This document shows, one piece after another, positions 15,848 to 24,356 of a stretch of 54,037 nucleotides of DNA. Position 1 is the stretch's first letter. Each line of letters opens with the position of its first letter. The position numbers and the translations under genes were made by a program. The notes under the pieces were generated by a model, which made no database searches, was not told the origin of the DNA, and saw nothing but the letters and a program-made list of their open reading frames with translations. The stretch covers positions 1-54,037 of the forward strand of contig NZ_FORN01000041.1 of NCBI RefSeq assembly GCF_900114015.1. The letters run 5' to 3'. The stretch is from Caulobacter sp. UNC279MFTsu5.1 (lineage in GTDB: Bacteria; Pseudomonadota; Alphaproteobacteria; Caulobacterales; Caulobacteraceae).

Positions 15848-16205
15848 GCGGAGCGTCCGGGCCATGCCCGGATGATTGTTTTTGGAGAGTACCGTTTCGA
15901 CAGGATCCGAACGCTCCGCGCGGCCTTCGGACGAAAGCCTTCGGATCGCGGATTTTTAACCCGCTCCGATGGAGGCCCCCGGCGGGCGGAGGGGCGACGA
16001 AACCCCGTCCGGACCGCGCGGGCGATTTCAGCCCGCGCCTGGCGCGCCCGACCTTCGACGCCGAAGACTTGATCCCGCCGTCCGGTCCGGGCCGCCCGAA
16101 GTCCCAATCCAAGGACCCCCACGTCCCGCCGACCGGCTCGATGGAGCCCGCGACGCCGGCCGACGGACGCTTCCCGCTCGACCGCCCCCGCCGCACGTCG
16201 AGGTC
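15848..16205 (+). repeat. Dispersed structured repeat, copy B (divergent)
   Basis: This copy keeps the core of the family: GCGGAGC (15848-15854) pairs with GCTCCGC (15913-15919) and encloses TCCGGGC-CAT-GCCCGGA (15856-15872); the conserved TACCGTTTCGAC follows at about 15890-15901. Downstream are a GC hairpin CGCGGGC/GCCCGCG near 16017-16040 and the TTCCCGCTCGA segment near 16172, shared with the copy at the window's right end. The internal palindrome has a different sequence from copies A and C but the same pairing. No reading frame here looks coding. Confidence 0.65.
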
Positions 16206-16382
16206 GCCGGCCGGACGTCCTCCCCTGCGACAGGGCGAGGACCAGTATGCGGGCGGTTTGAAGCGCGATGCGCCGAATTCGCGAACGCTCTTCGATGTCG
16301 AGCGCAAGACTTTGATTTCGTTGACCTCGAACCACTCCTATCCTCGCCGTCCAGCGGGGAAACAGGCCCGCCGGTCCCCCTC

Positions 16383-16400
16383 GGCGCTTGTGGAAGCGCC
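16383..16400. other. Isolated perfect hairpin in the 15.6-16.6 kb gap
   Basis: GGCGCTT-GTGG-AAGCGCC is a perfect 7-bp stem with a 4-nt loop. No T-tract follows in either direction. The rest of 16206-16423 shows no gene or repeat that I recognise. Confidence 0.4.
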
Positions 16401-16423
16401 CATATGTCGTACGAAGCTTAAGC

Positions 16424-16561
16424 AGGGCTATCGCCTATGGATTTGCTGAGAAGGCAACCGTCATCCGGCCTCGGGACGCGCAAGCGGCCCGCCTAACGGC
16501 GGGTGGCGCGCAGCGCGAAGATCCGGGATGACAGCCGTTTTTGGCCATATGCAATAGCCCT
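16424..16561. repeat. MITE-like element with inverted ends, copy 1
   Basis: The left end AGGGCTATCGCCTATGG and the right end CCATATGCAATAGCCCT are imperfect inverted repeats, and similarity of the ends runs inward through CCGTCATCCGG / CCGGGATGACAGCCG. The same ends occur at 43931-44104. The element lies directly before the HPP-CBS gene (start 16584) and may carry part of its leader. It encodes nothing. Confidence 0.65.
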
Positions 16562-16583
16562 CGAACCCTACGGCCCCGAGATC

Positions 16584-17714
16584 ATGCGACACACCCTCGT
16601 CCAGGCCCTGCGCGGCCGCCAGCCGATCCGCCCCCAGGACATCCTGCGCTCGGGCCTGGGGGCTCTGGTCGGCATTCCCGCCACCGGCCTGCTGGCCCAC
16701 CTGATCGCCAGCGGCCAGCCGTCGGCGGTTCCCCTGCTGATCCCGCCGATCGGCGCCTCGGCGGTGCTGGCCTTCGCGGTGCCGGCCAGCCCCCTGGCCC
16801 AGCCGCGCGCCGTCATCGGCGGCAACATGATCTCGGCCCTGGCCGGTGTCACCTGCGCCCTGGCCTTCCATCCGCATCCGGCCCTGGCCGCCGCCGCCGC
16901 CGTGGCCAGCGCGATCGTCGCCATGGGCCTGCTGGGCTGCCTGCACCCGCCCGGCGGGGCCGTCGCCCTGGGCGCGGCCCTGGTCGCCGGCCCGGTCGGC
17001 CCCGCCGCGTACGGCTACGTCTTCGTGCCGGTGGGGCTGTGCTCGGTCCTGCTGGTGCTGTGCGCCATGGCCTATGCGCGCGGCGTCGGGCGATCCTATC
17101 CGCACCGCGTCCCGCCGCCCGCCAACGCCCACGACACCAAGGACGCCCCACCCCTGCGGCGCGTGGGCTTCACCCAGGCCGACATCGACAACGCCCTGGC
17201 CCACTATGGCGACCTGCTGGACGTCGATCGCCAAGACCTGGACGCCCTGTTCCGCGAGGTCGAGCTGCAGGCCCACCGGCGGATCCACGCCCACATCCTG
17301 TGCAGCGACATCATGTCCCGCGACGTGCTGAGCGTGGACCTGCACCAGACCGCCGAAAGCGCCCTGGCCTACATGCGCGCCCACGACCTGCGCAGCGCCC
17401 CGGTGGTCGACGCCGACCGCAAGGTGGTCGGCATGGTGCGCCGCGCCGAACTGCAGACCGGCCGGGAGGGCCCGGTCGAGGCCGTGCTGGACCCGTTCGT
17501 GCACAAGGTGCGGCCGGGCACGGCGATCGAGGCCCTGCTGCCGATCCTGTCCAGCGGAACGGCGCACGAGGCCATGGTGGTCGACGAGAACCGCGTCCTG
17601 CTGGGGATCATCACCCAGACCGACCTCTTGGGCGTGCTCTACCGGGCCCATATCGTCGAGGCGGTGGCGCTGCAGCGGGCCGAGGCGTCCAGCGCGATCG
17701 ACCCGGCGATCTAG
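16584..17714 (+). CDS. HPP-family membrane protein with CBS domains
   Basis: The 376-aa protein has an N-terminal HPP domain with about four membrane helices (residues 20-165; LLIPPIGASAVLAFAVP and the name-giving GCLHPPGGAVALGAALVAGP). A cytoplasmic linker follows, then a CBS pair (about 235-365; DIMSRDVLSVDLHQTAESALAYM and AHEAMVVDENRVLLGIITQTDL). CBS domains usually bind adenine nucleotides and gate the attached domain, and HPP proteins have been linked to nitrite transport in plastids and cyanobacteria; the substrate here is unknown. Its stop overlaps the end of the convergent hydrolase gene. Confidence 0.9.
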   Translation: MRHTLVQALRGRQPIRPQDILRSGLGALVGIPATGLLAHLIASGQPSAVPLLIPPIGASAVLAFAVPASPLAQPRAVIGGNMISALAGVTCALAFHPHPALAAAAAVASAIVAMGLLGCLHPPGGAVALGAALVAGPVGPAAYGYVFVPVGLCSVLLVLCAMAYARGVGRSYPHRVPPPANAHDTKDAPPLRRVGFTQADIDNALAHYGDLLDVDRQDLDALFREVELQAHRRIHAHILCSDIMSRDVLSVDLHQTAESALAYMRAHDLRSAPVVDADRKVVGMVRRAELQTGREGPVEAVLDPFVHKVRPGTAIEALLPILSSGTAHEAMVVDENRVLLGIITQTDLLGVLYRAHIVEAVALQRAEASSAIDPAI

Positions 17715-18565
17715 GGACCGCGCGGCCCCAGGTCCGGGTCTGCGCCCTTCCCCTCGCCGTCGAGGAAGGCCAACGCCGTGTCGACGAGACCTGGCGCATC
17801 GGACATCTCGTAGTGGGTGACGCCCGGCAGGATCGCCAGCCGGTGGCGGGCCATGCCGGCCCCGTCCCAGCCCGCGTCGCGCAGGCCCCCGCCGAGCAGC
17901 TGGTAGAAGCGGACGATGTGTTCGGGCTCGAACATGTCGCTGTCGCCATAGACCAGCAGCGTGGTCGGCTTCAGAGCCTTGGCGTCCTCCGACCAGTCGT
18001 AGGGTCGGCGGATGGCCTCGCCCATGCGCGCGACGAATTCGGGAAAGTCCTCCACCCGCGGCGCCACGGCCTTGTAGGCCGCGTACATCGGGGTCTGCAT
18101 GAAACTGGCCGCGCTGTCGCGGGTGACGGCCTTCTGCTGCTCGCGAATGTCCGCGTAGAAACCGGTATTGGCATAGGGCGCGGAGGCCAGGACCAGCCGG
18201 TTCACCACGTCGGGATGCTGGACCGCCAGGCGGAAGGCGACCATGCCGCCGAATGAGAAGCCCAGGACGTCCACCCGCTCGAAGCCGAGGGCGCGCACCA
18301 CGGCGGCCATGTCGTCGCCCATGGCGACGGCGTCGATCGGCCGGTTGGTGAGCGCGGTGCGACCGTGGCCGTAGAGGTCGACGGCGATCACCCGCCGCCC
18401 CGTCGTCAGCCTTCCCAGAACGGGGCCGAACATCTCGATCGTGCCGAACCCGCCATGCAGCAGGAGCAGCGGCGCGCCCGTTCCCGGGTCTTGGGGGCCG
18501 TGGATCTCATAGCCGTAGCGGACGCCACCCGCCTCGACATGGCCCTGCTGGATCTGGTTCATCAT
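17711..18565 (-). CDS. Alpha/beta hydrolase
   Basis: The 284-aa protein has the full alpha/beta hydrolase pattern: LLLLHGGFGTIEMF (oxyanion HG), DLYGHGRT, the nucleophile elbow GFSFGG, VYGDSDMFEPEHI (acid residue) and LPGVTHYEM (His). It resembles the esterase/haloperoxidase group. The open frame continues far upstream (to 19111), but that part is antisense to the GST gene; the ATG at 18565 (two ATGs in tandem, the second at 18562) opens the conserved domain. No operon partner; substrate unknown. Confidence 0.9.
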   Translation of the reverse strand: MMNQIQQGHVEAGGVRYGYEIHGPQDPGTGAPLLLLHGGFGTIEMFGPVLGRLTTGRRVIAVDLYGHGRTALTNRPIDAVAMGDDMAAVVRALGFERVDVLGFSFGGMVAFRLAVQHPDVVNRLVLASAPYANTGFYADIREQQKAVTRDSAASFMQTPMYAAYKAVAPRVEDFPEFVARMGEAIRRPYDWSEDAKALKPTTLLVYGDSDMFEPEHIVRFYQLLGGGLRDAGWDGAGMARHRLAILPGVTHYEMSDAPGLVDTALAFLDGEGKGADPDLGPRGP

Positions 18566-18769
18566 CGGTCCTCCGCCGTTCGCCTTGCCAGGACGGCCGG
18601 GCGGGACGCGATCCGACAACCGCCTGCGAAAATTTGGACGGGTTCGTTCCAGGGCCGTCGCCGGACATGCCCTTGGCGGCCGCGGCCGAGGCTGCCTCGG
18701 CGCATCAAGCCGGTTGCGCTCGCGCGGCCGTCGGGTGATGGAATCGCGCCGCGCGGGAGGATCTCGACC

Positions 18770-19414
18770 ATGATCACGGTTTTCGGCGAAGGGCGGGGAT
18801 TCCGCGTCGTCTGGCTGCTGGAGGAGATGGGGCTTCCCTACCGGCTGAGGCCGGTGGACATGCTGGCCGGCGTCGAGAACGACCCGGACTATCTGGCGGT
18901 CAACCCGGCCGGGTTCATCCCGGCGATCCAGGACGGCGACGCGACGATGGTCGAGTCGATCGCGATCATGGAATACCTGCTGGCCCGCTATGGACCGGCG
19001 CCGCTTGCGCCGGACCCTCGCGATCCCGCCTTCCCCGCCTACCAGCAGTTCCTGCACCTCGGCGAGGCCGGCCTGGCCACGCCCATGTACTTCGTCGTCG
19101 TCAGCCGCCACTTCGCGCCCGAGGCCGAGCGGCGAAACTGGGGCGCCGGCAAGGCGCTGGAAGTCTTCGAGAGCCGGCTGGGCCTGGTGACCCGGCAGTT
19201 GGCGCGCTCGCCCTACCTCGCGGGCGAGGCGTTCACGGCGGCCGACATTTCGGTGACCTACGCCCTGGAGTTCGCCCAGCGGACCGGCTGCTTCACCCTC
19301 GGCGAGGCCGAGAAGGCCTATGTCGCCCGCACCACCGGACGCGACGCCTACAGACGCGCCATGGACACCTGCCAGGCCACCAAGGCCTGGGCCGCAGAGG
19401 CCGCCGCTCGATGA
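18770..19414 (+). CDS. Glutathione S-transferase family protein
   Basis: The 214-aa protein has the GST order: a thioredoxin-like N-terminal domain (residues 1-77) starting MITVFGEGRGFRVVWLLEEMGLPY, with NPAGFIPAIQDGD and the ESIAIMEYLLARYG signature, then an all-helical domain with YLAGEAFTAADISVTYALEFA (N-capping box). The start is the ATG at 18770; a longer open frame upstream is antisense to the hydrolase. Its stop overlaps the start of the DUF2200 gene (ATGA at 19411-19414). Confidence 0.92.
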   Translation: MITVFGEGRGFRVVWLLEEMGLPYRLRPVDMLAGVENDPDYLAVNPAGFIPAIQDGDATMVESIAIMEYLLARYGPAPLAPDPRDPAFPAYQQFLHLGEAGLATPMYFVVVSRHFAPEAERRNWGAGKALEVFESRLGLVTRQLARSPYLAGEAFTAADISVTYALEFAQRTGCFTLGEAEKAYVARTTGRDAYRRAMDTCQATKAWAAEAAAR

Positions 19415-19770
19415 CCAAGCACCGAATCTACACCACCAGCTTCGCCAGCGTTTATCCGCTCTACGTCGCCAAGGCGGAGAGAAAGGGGCGCACCAAGGCC
19501 GAGGTCGACGCGATCATCCTCTGGCTGACGGGCTTCAGCCAGGAGGCGTTCGACGCCCAGCTCGCGGCGAAGACGGACTTCGAGACCTTCTTCGCCCAGG
19601 CTCCTGGCCTCAACCCCGCACGGACCGGCATCAAGGGCATGATCTGCGGCGTGCGCGTCGAAGAGATCGCCGAGCCGTTGATGCGCGAGATCCGCTACCT
19701 GGACAAGCTCGTCGACGAACTGGCCAAGGGCAAGGCGATGGACAAGATCCTGCGCCGCGCGGAGGCCTGA
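19411..19770 (+). CDS. DUF2200 domain protein
   Basis: The 119-aa protein matches the DUF2200 family in its opening (HRIYTTSFASVYPLYVAKAERKGR in part), the EVDAIILWLTGFSQE segment and the RTGIKGMICGVRVEEI core. It is cytoplasmic with no known activity. It is translationally coupled to the upstream GST gene by a 4-bp overlap, so the two are co-expressed. Confidence 0.9.
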   Translation: MTKHRIYTTSFASVYPLYVAKAERKGRTKAEVDAIILWLTGFSQEAFDAQLAAKTDFETFFAQAPGLNPARTGIKGMICGVRVEEIAEPLMREIRYLDKLVDELAKGKAMDKILRRAEA

Positions 19771-19783
19771 GCGTCGCCGGCCC

Positions 19784-20164
19784 CTACATCCCGGCCAGCG
19801 TCTCGCGCACCTTGGCCGCCAGCTGCCGCGGCTCGAACGGCTTCATCCCGTAGCCGGCCGCGCCCAGCTGCATGGCCTGGACGATGCGGTCCAGGCGGCC
19901 GTCGCCGGTCAGCATCAGGACGGGCAGCGCCGCGCCGTTCGGGGAGTCCTTGATCGCCCTGAGGCCGTCCAGGCCGCTCTGCCCGGGCATGCGCACGTCC
20001 AGCAGCGCCAGGACCGGCGTCTCGCGCGCCAGGGCCGCTAGGACCCCCTCCACCGACCCGAAGGCGCGCACGGCGAAGCCCTCGCGCTCCAGCGCGATCT
20101 GGATCAGCTCCAGCGTGGCGGCGTCGTCGTCGGCGACAAAGATCAGGGGCGGCGCGAACGGCAT
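19784..20164 (-). CDS. Single-domain response regulator
   Basis: The 126-aa protein is a bare receiver domain with D12-D14 acidic cluster, phospho-acceptor D56 in LALLDVRMPG, T86 in LMLTGD and K108 in GMKPFEP. There is no output domain and no kinase next to it. It lies 55 bp downstream of upp on the same strand, so co-transcription with upp is possible. Confidence 0.92.
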   Translation of the reverse strand: MPFAPPLIFVADDDAATLELIQIALEREGFAVRAFGSVEGVLAALARETPVLALLDVRMPGQSGLDGLRAIKDSPNGAALPVLMLTGDGRLDRIVQAMQLGAAGYGMKPFEPRQLAAKVRETLAGM

Positions 20165-20218
20165 GGAAAAGCCTTAACGTCCAAGCTTGGCCAGCGGAAG
20201 ACCGCCGCCCGACTTTCG

Positions 20219-20848
20219 TCAGCGCGTGCCGAACGTCCGGTCGCCGGCGTCGCCCAGGCCCGGCACGATATAGCCATGGTCGTTCAGCTCGGCGTCCACC
20301 GCCGCCGTCCAAATCGGCACGTCGGGATGGGCGGCGCGCAGGGTCTCCACGCCCTGGACCGAGGCCACCAGGCAGACGAAGCGCAGGTCGGTCACGCCCG
20401 AGCGCTTGAGCAGGTTCAGGGCCGCCACCGCCGTGTGGCCGGTGGCCAGCATCGGGTCGACCACGATGACCAGCCGGTCGGCGATGTCCTCGGGGGTCTT
20501 GTAGTAGTACTCCACAGCCTCCAGCGACTCCGGGTCGCGGAACAGGCCGATGTGCGCCACCCGGGCCGAGGGCACCAGGTCCAGCATGCCCTCGGCCATG
20601 CCCAGGCCGGCCCGCAGGATGGGGGCGAAGACCAGCTTCTTGCCGGCGATCTCCTCGGCCGTGGTCGGCGCCACCGGGGTCTGGATCTCGACCGTGTGGG
20701 TCGGCAGGGCGCGGGTGACCTCGTAGCACAGCAGGGTCGCCGTCTCGCGCATCAGGGCGCGGAAGGTCTTGGTCGAGGTCTCCCGGTCGCGCATCCGGGT
20801 CAGCTTGTGCCGGACCAGAGGGTGGTCGACGATGGTGACGCCTTGCAT
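20219..20848 (-). CDS. upp: Uracil phosphoribosyltransferase
   Basis: The 209-aa enzyme makes UMP from uracil and PRPP in pyrimidine salvage. The length equals that of bacterial Upp. Signatures are KLTRMRDRETSTKTFRALM at the N-terminus, the PRPP-binding loop VDPMLATGHTAVAAL (about residues 130-142) and the C-terminal uracil-binding region YIVPGLGDAGDRTFGTR. An AGAGGAAG Shine-Dalgarno precedes the ATG at 20848. Confidence 0.97.
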   Translation of the reverse strand: MQGVTIVDHPLVRHKLTRMRDRETSTKTFRALMRETATLLCYEVTRALPTHTVEIQTPVAPTTAEEIAGKKLVFAPILRAGLGMAEGMLDLVPSARVAHIGLFRDPESLEAVEYYYKTPEDIADRLVIVVDPMLATGHTAVAALNLLKRSGVTDLRFVCLVASVQGVETLRAAHPDVPIWTAAVDAELNDHGYIVPGLGDAGDRTFGTR

Positions 20849-20940
20849 GGCCAGATCTTCCTCTCACGGGAGGCCGCACACCCGCGCCCGTCCCGCCGCA
20901 CCAAGTGCCGCGTCGAGCCCTTCGCGCCAAGCGGAAATCG

Positions 20941-21567
20941 TCAGCCCTTCGCGCCGTAGGCGGCGAGGAACACCTTGACGGCCGGCAGCACCTCGCGGTC
21001 GATTTCCTCCGGCGTCGGCTCGGCCATGGCGTTGCACAGCCGCGCCTTCAGCATGCGGTTCTGGCAAAGACCGATGAACTGCTGCGCGGCGTGGACCGGG
21101 TCGTCGATCTCCAGCTGCCCGCTGTCGACCGCCTTCTGCAGGGTCGCGCCCAGCAGTTTCGCCCCGCTCCTGGGGCCCGCCTCGAAAAACGCCTGGCCGA
21201 TCTCGGGCGTGCGCTGGGCCTCGGCCACGATCACCCGGAAATTGGCCATGCTGAAATCGCTCAGCACGATGGACAGGTAGATCCGCCCCGTCTTGATCAG
21301 CGCCTCGCGGATGTCGCCCAGTTCGCCCTCGATCTCGAACATGGCGTCGCGCTGCCAGGCGCAGTGGCGCACCACATAGGCGGCGAACAGCTGCTCCTTG
21401 TTCTTGAAGTAGTTGTAGAGCGTGCCCTTGGACCCGCCGAGCCGGGCGGCGATCGTCGACATGGACGCGTTGGCGTAGCCCTCCTCCAGGAACACGTCGC
21501 TGGCGACGTCGAGGATGGCTTCGCGGCGGGCGTCTCGGTCGAGACGCGGTTTCACGTCCTGCATCAT
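20941..21567 (-). CDS. TetR/AcrR-family repressor of the efflux operon
   Basis: The 208-aa protein has an N-terminal TetR HTH (about residues 12-58; MSTIAARLGGSKGTLYNYFKNKEQL) and a helical ligand-binding C-terminal domain of the AcrR type (FVDRFTGL-like segments, AEAQRTPEIGQAFFEAGPR). It is divergent from nodT with a 100-bp gap holding a perfect 19-bp palindrome (21630-21648). The arrangement predicts that it represses the nodT-emrA-emrB operon and itself until a drug-like ligand binds. Confidence 0.92.
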   Translation of the reverse strand: MMQDVKPRLDRDARREAILDVASDVFLEEGYANASMSTIAARLGGSKGTLYNYFKNKEQLFAAYVVRHCAWQRDAMFEIEGELGDIREALIKTGRIYLSIVLSDFSMANFRVIVAEAQRTPEIGQAFFEAGPRSGAKLLGATLQKAVDSGQLEIDDPVHAAQQFIGLCQNRMLKARLCNAMAEPTPEEIDREVLPAVKVFLAAYGAKG

Positions 21568-21629
21568 TTCTTTTCCTTCGGGACCCCCCTTGATCCCGTC
21601 AAGCTCGCAGTTATATCAGCGCCTCCATA

Positions 21630-21648
21630 TGACCGTACAGTACGGTCA
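21630..21648. promoter_or_regulatory. Probable TetR operator of the efflux operon
   Basis: TGACCGTACAGTACGGTCA is a perfect palindrome with 9-bp arms around a central A. It lies 18 bp before the nodT start and 62 bp before the tetR start, where a bound repressor could block both promoters. Confidence 0.75.
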
Positions 21649-21666
21649 ATTCAAGGTCAGTCGCCG

Positions 21667-23136
21667 ATGACGCCCAACGCCCTGGACAAGCCCCCCGCCT
21701 CCAAGTCGCCGGGATCGCGCGCGATCGGGACCACGGTTTCGATCCTGCTGGCCGCCCTGCTGACCAGCGCCTGCGCGACCATGCCGGCCGCGACGCCGGC
21801 CCGGGTCGCCAAGGCCCCCGAGGCCTACGCCACGGCCCAAACCCTGGCCGCTTCCGACATCGCCGCCTGGCCGGCCGACGCCTGGTGGAAGGCCTATGGC
21901 GACGCCCAGCTGGACGCCCTGGTCGACGAGGCCCTGGCCGGCTCGCCCACCCTGGCCCAGGCCGAGGCCCGCCTGCGCCGCGCCCAGGCCCTGGCCAACC
22001 AGGCCAAGGCCGCCCAACTGCCCAGCGTCGGCGCCAACGGCGGCGTCGAACGATCCAAGCAGAGCTACAACAACGGCATCCCCGCCGACTTCGTGCCCCA
22101 GGGCTACAACGACTACGGCCGGCTGAGCCTGGACTTCAGCTGGGAACTGGACTTCTGGGGCAAGAATCGCGCCGCCGTCGCCGCCGCGACTTCCGAGGCC
22201 AAGGCCGCCCAGGCCGACGCCGCCCAGGCCCGGCTGATGCTGGCCACGTCGGTCGCCGCCGGCTACGCGGATCTGGCCCGCCTCTACGCCGAGCGCGACG
22301 TGGCCGAACGGTCGGTGGCCCTGCGGCAGGAGACCCTGACCCTGGTCAGCGACCGGGTGACCAACGGCCTCGACACCCGCGGCGAGCTGCGCCAGGCCGA
22401 GGCCGGTCCGCCCAACGCCCGCGCCGAGCTGGCCGCCATCGACGAGCAGATCGCCCAGGCCCGCAACGGCCTGGCCGCCCTGCTGGGCGCGGGTCCCGAC
22501 CGCGGCCTGGCCATCGCCCGCCCCTCGGCCGCCGCCCTCAAGCCGTTCGGCCTGCCCGCCAACCTCGCCGCCGACCTGATCGGCCGCCGCCCCGACGTGG
22601 TCGCCGCCAAGTGGCGGGCCGAGGCCGCCAGCAAGAGGATCGGCCAGGCCAAGGCCGCCTTCTATCCGAACGTCAACCTGGCCGCCGCCATCGGCGTGCA
22701 GTCGCTGCACCTGGACAAGCTGTTCGACAGCGGCTCGGACGTCGGCAGCGTCGGCCCCGCCGTCAGCCTGCCGATCTTCGAGGGCGGGCGGCTGAAGGCC
22801 AATCTGCGCGCCGCCGAGGCCGATCGCGACGGCGCCGTGGCCGCCTACGACTCGGCCGTCACCCAGGCCCTGCGCGACGTCGCCGACGTGGCCGCCAGCG
22901 AGCGGGCCCTGAGCACCCGGCTGACCGAAAGCCGCGCCGCCCTGGCCGCCAGCGAGGACGGCTTCCGCATCGCCAAGCTGCGCTACCAGGGCGGCCTGTC
23001 GACCTACCAGAACGTGCTGATCGCCGAACAGGCGGTGCTGTCCCAGCGGCGGATCGTCGCCGACCTGGAAAGCCGCGCCCTGACCCTGGACGTCGCCCTG
23101 GTGCGCGCCCTGGGCGGCGGCTTCACCCCCGCCTGA
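21667..23136 (+). CDS. NodT-family outer-membrane efflux lipoprotein
   Basis: The 489-aa protein is a TolC-like outer-membrane factor of the NodT/OprM type. A lipoprotein signal ends in the lipobox LTSAC with Cys36. Two outer-membrane efflux repeats follow: the first with WWKAYGDAQLDALVDEALAGSPTLAQAEARLRRAQ, abbreviated here as WWKAYGDAQLD..., and the second with LIGRRPDVVAAKWRAEAAS and VSLPIFEGGRLKANLRAAE. It would form the trimeric exit duct for the EmrAB pump encoded next. The frame is open further upstream, but the ATG at 21667 fits the signal. It is the first gene of the operon under the TetR operator. Confidence 0.95.
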   Translation: MTPNALDKPPASKSPGSRAIGTTVSILLAALLTSACATMPAATPARVAKAPEAYATAQTLAASDIAAWPADAWWKAYGDAQLDALVDEALAGSPTLAQAEARLRRAQALANQAKAAQLPSVGANGGVERSKQSYNNGIPADFVPQGYNDYGRLSLDFSWELDFWGKNRAAVAAATSEAKAAQADAAQARLMLATSVAAGYADLARLYAERDVAERSVALRQETLTLVSDRVTNGLDTRGELRQAEAGPPNARAELAAIDEQIAQARNGLAALLGAGPDRGLAIARPSAAALKPFGLPANLAADLIGRRPDVVAAKWRAEAASKRIGQAKAAFYPNVNLAAAIGVQSLHLDKLFDSGSDVGSVGPAVSLPIFEGGRLKANLRAAEADRDGAVAAYDSAVTQALRDVADVAASERALSTRLTESRAALAASEDGFRIAKLRYQGGLSTYQNVLIAEQAVLSQRRIVADLESRALTLDVALVRALGGGFTPA

Positions 23137-23195
23137 CCCCAGCCCGCTCCCCCTTTCTTCGCCCTTTCGCTTTTCGCGCCTTCAGGACCTCTCCC

Positions 23196-24326
23196 ATGGC
23201 CGACACCACCGCCTCCCCCGCCCAATTCGCCGCCAAGCCCAAGGCCAGTCGCCGCCAACTGCTGACCGGCCTGGCCGGCGTGGTCGTGGTCGGCGTCGCC
23301 GCTTGGGGCCTCTACCAGGTCCTCGTGGGCTCGCATCACGTCGAGACCGACAACGCCTATGTCGGGGCCGAGGTCGCCCAGGTGACGCCGTTGGTCAGCG
23401 GACCGGTCGCCAAGGTGCTGGTCTCCGAGACCCAGACCGTGACCGCCGGCCAGCCGCTGGTGGTGCTCGACGACGCCGACGCCAAGATCGCCGTGCTCGC
23501 CGCCCAGGCCGCTCTCGGCCAGGCCCAGCGCAAGGTGCAGGGCTATTTCGCCAGCGACGACGCCCTGGCCGGCCAGGTGGCGGCCCGCGACGCCGACATC
23601 GCCCGCGCCGCCGCCGCCGTGACCGGCGCCCAGGCCAGCCTCGAACAGGCCCGGGTCGAGCTCTCGCGCCGCAAGGCCTTGGCGGACTCCGGCGCGGTCT
23701 CCGGCGAGGAGCTGACCACCGCCCAGAGCCAGTTCACCAACGCCCAGTCGGCCCTCGTCGAGGCCCGTGCGGCCCTCGCCCAGGCCAAGGCCACCCGCGC
23801 CGCCGCCGAGGGCAGCCGCGAGGTCAACACCGCCCTGATCTCGGGCCTGCCGGCCAGCAAGAACCCGGAGATCGCCGCCGCCGAGGCCCGCCTGGCCAGC
23901 GCCCAGCTGGCCCTGGACCGCACGGTGCTGCGCGCGCCCCTGGCCGGCGTCGTGTCCAAGAAGAACGTCCAGGTCGGCCAACAGGTGCAGGTCGGCGCGC
24001 CGCTGATGGCCGTCGTCCCGACCACCGACGCCTTCGTCGACGCCAACTTCAAGGAAGTGCAGCTGGACAAGGTCCGCATCGGCCAGCCGGTGGTCCTGAC
24101 CTCCGACCTCTACGGCGGCGGCGTGAAGTTCCACGGCCGGGTGAAGGGCCTGTCGGGCGGCACCGGCTCGGCCTTCTCGCTGATCCCGGCCCAGAACGCC
24201 TCGGGCAACTGGATCAAGGTGGTCCAGCGCCTGCCCGTCCGCATCGCCCTGGATCCGGCCGAGCTGAAGGACCATCCGCTACGCGTAGGCCTGTCGATGA
24301 AGGCCGCCATCGACATCTCCAAGTAA
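23196..24326 (+). CDS. emrA: HlyD/EmrA-family membrane fusion protein
   Basis: The 376-aa periplasmic adaptor has one N-terminal membrane helix (GLAGVVVVGVAAWGLYQVLV), the conserved VETDNAYVGAEVAQVTPLVSG lipoyl start, a long Ala-rich coiled-coil hairpin (about residues 90-215), the second lipoyl half (LDRTVLRAPLAGVVSKKNVQVGQ in part) and a beta-barrel (TTDAFVDANFKE). It links the EmrB pump to the NodT channel. It lies 60 bp downstream of nodT. Confidence 0.94.
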   Translation: MADTTASPAQFAAKPKASRRQLLTGLAGVVVVGVAAWGLYQVLVGSHHVETDNAYVGAEVAQVTPLVSGPVAKVLVSETQTVTAGQPLVVLDDADAKIAVLAAQAALGQAQRKVQGYFASDDALAGQVAARDADIARAAAAVTGAQASLEQARVELSRRKALADSGAVSGEELTTAQSQFTNAQSALVEARAALAQAKATRAAAEGSREVNTALISGLPASKNPEIAAAEARLASAQLALDRTVLRAPLAGVVSKKNVQVGQQVQVGAPLMAVVPTTDAFVDANFKEVQLDKVRIGQPVVLTSDLYGGGVKFHGRVKGLSGGTGSAFSLIPAQNASGNWIKVVQRLPVRIALDPAELKDHPLRVGLSMKAAIDISK

Positions 24327-24356
24327 GCGTTTTCGTCTGATCCCAAGGAGCGCCGC

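Noticed and set aside
15704..16072. Plus-strand frame of 122 codons in the repeat-rich gap
   Set aside because: It lies over the REP-like repeat and structured repeat copy B, has no Shine-Dalgarno and no recognisable family.
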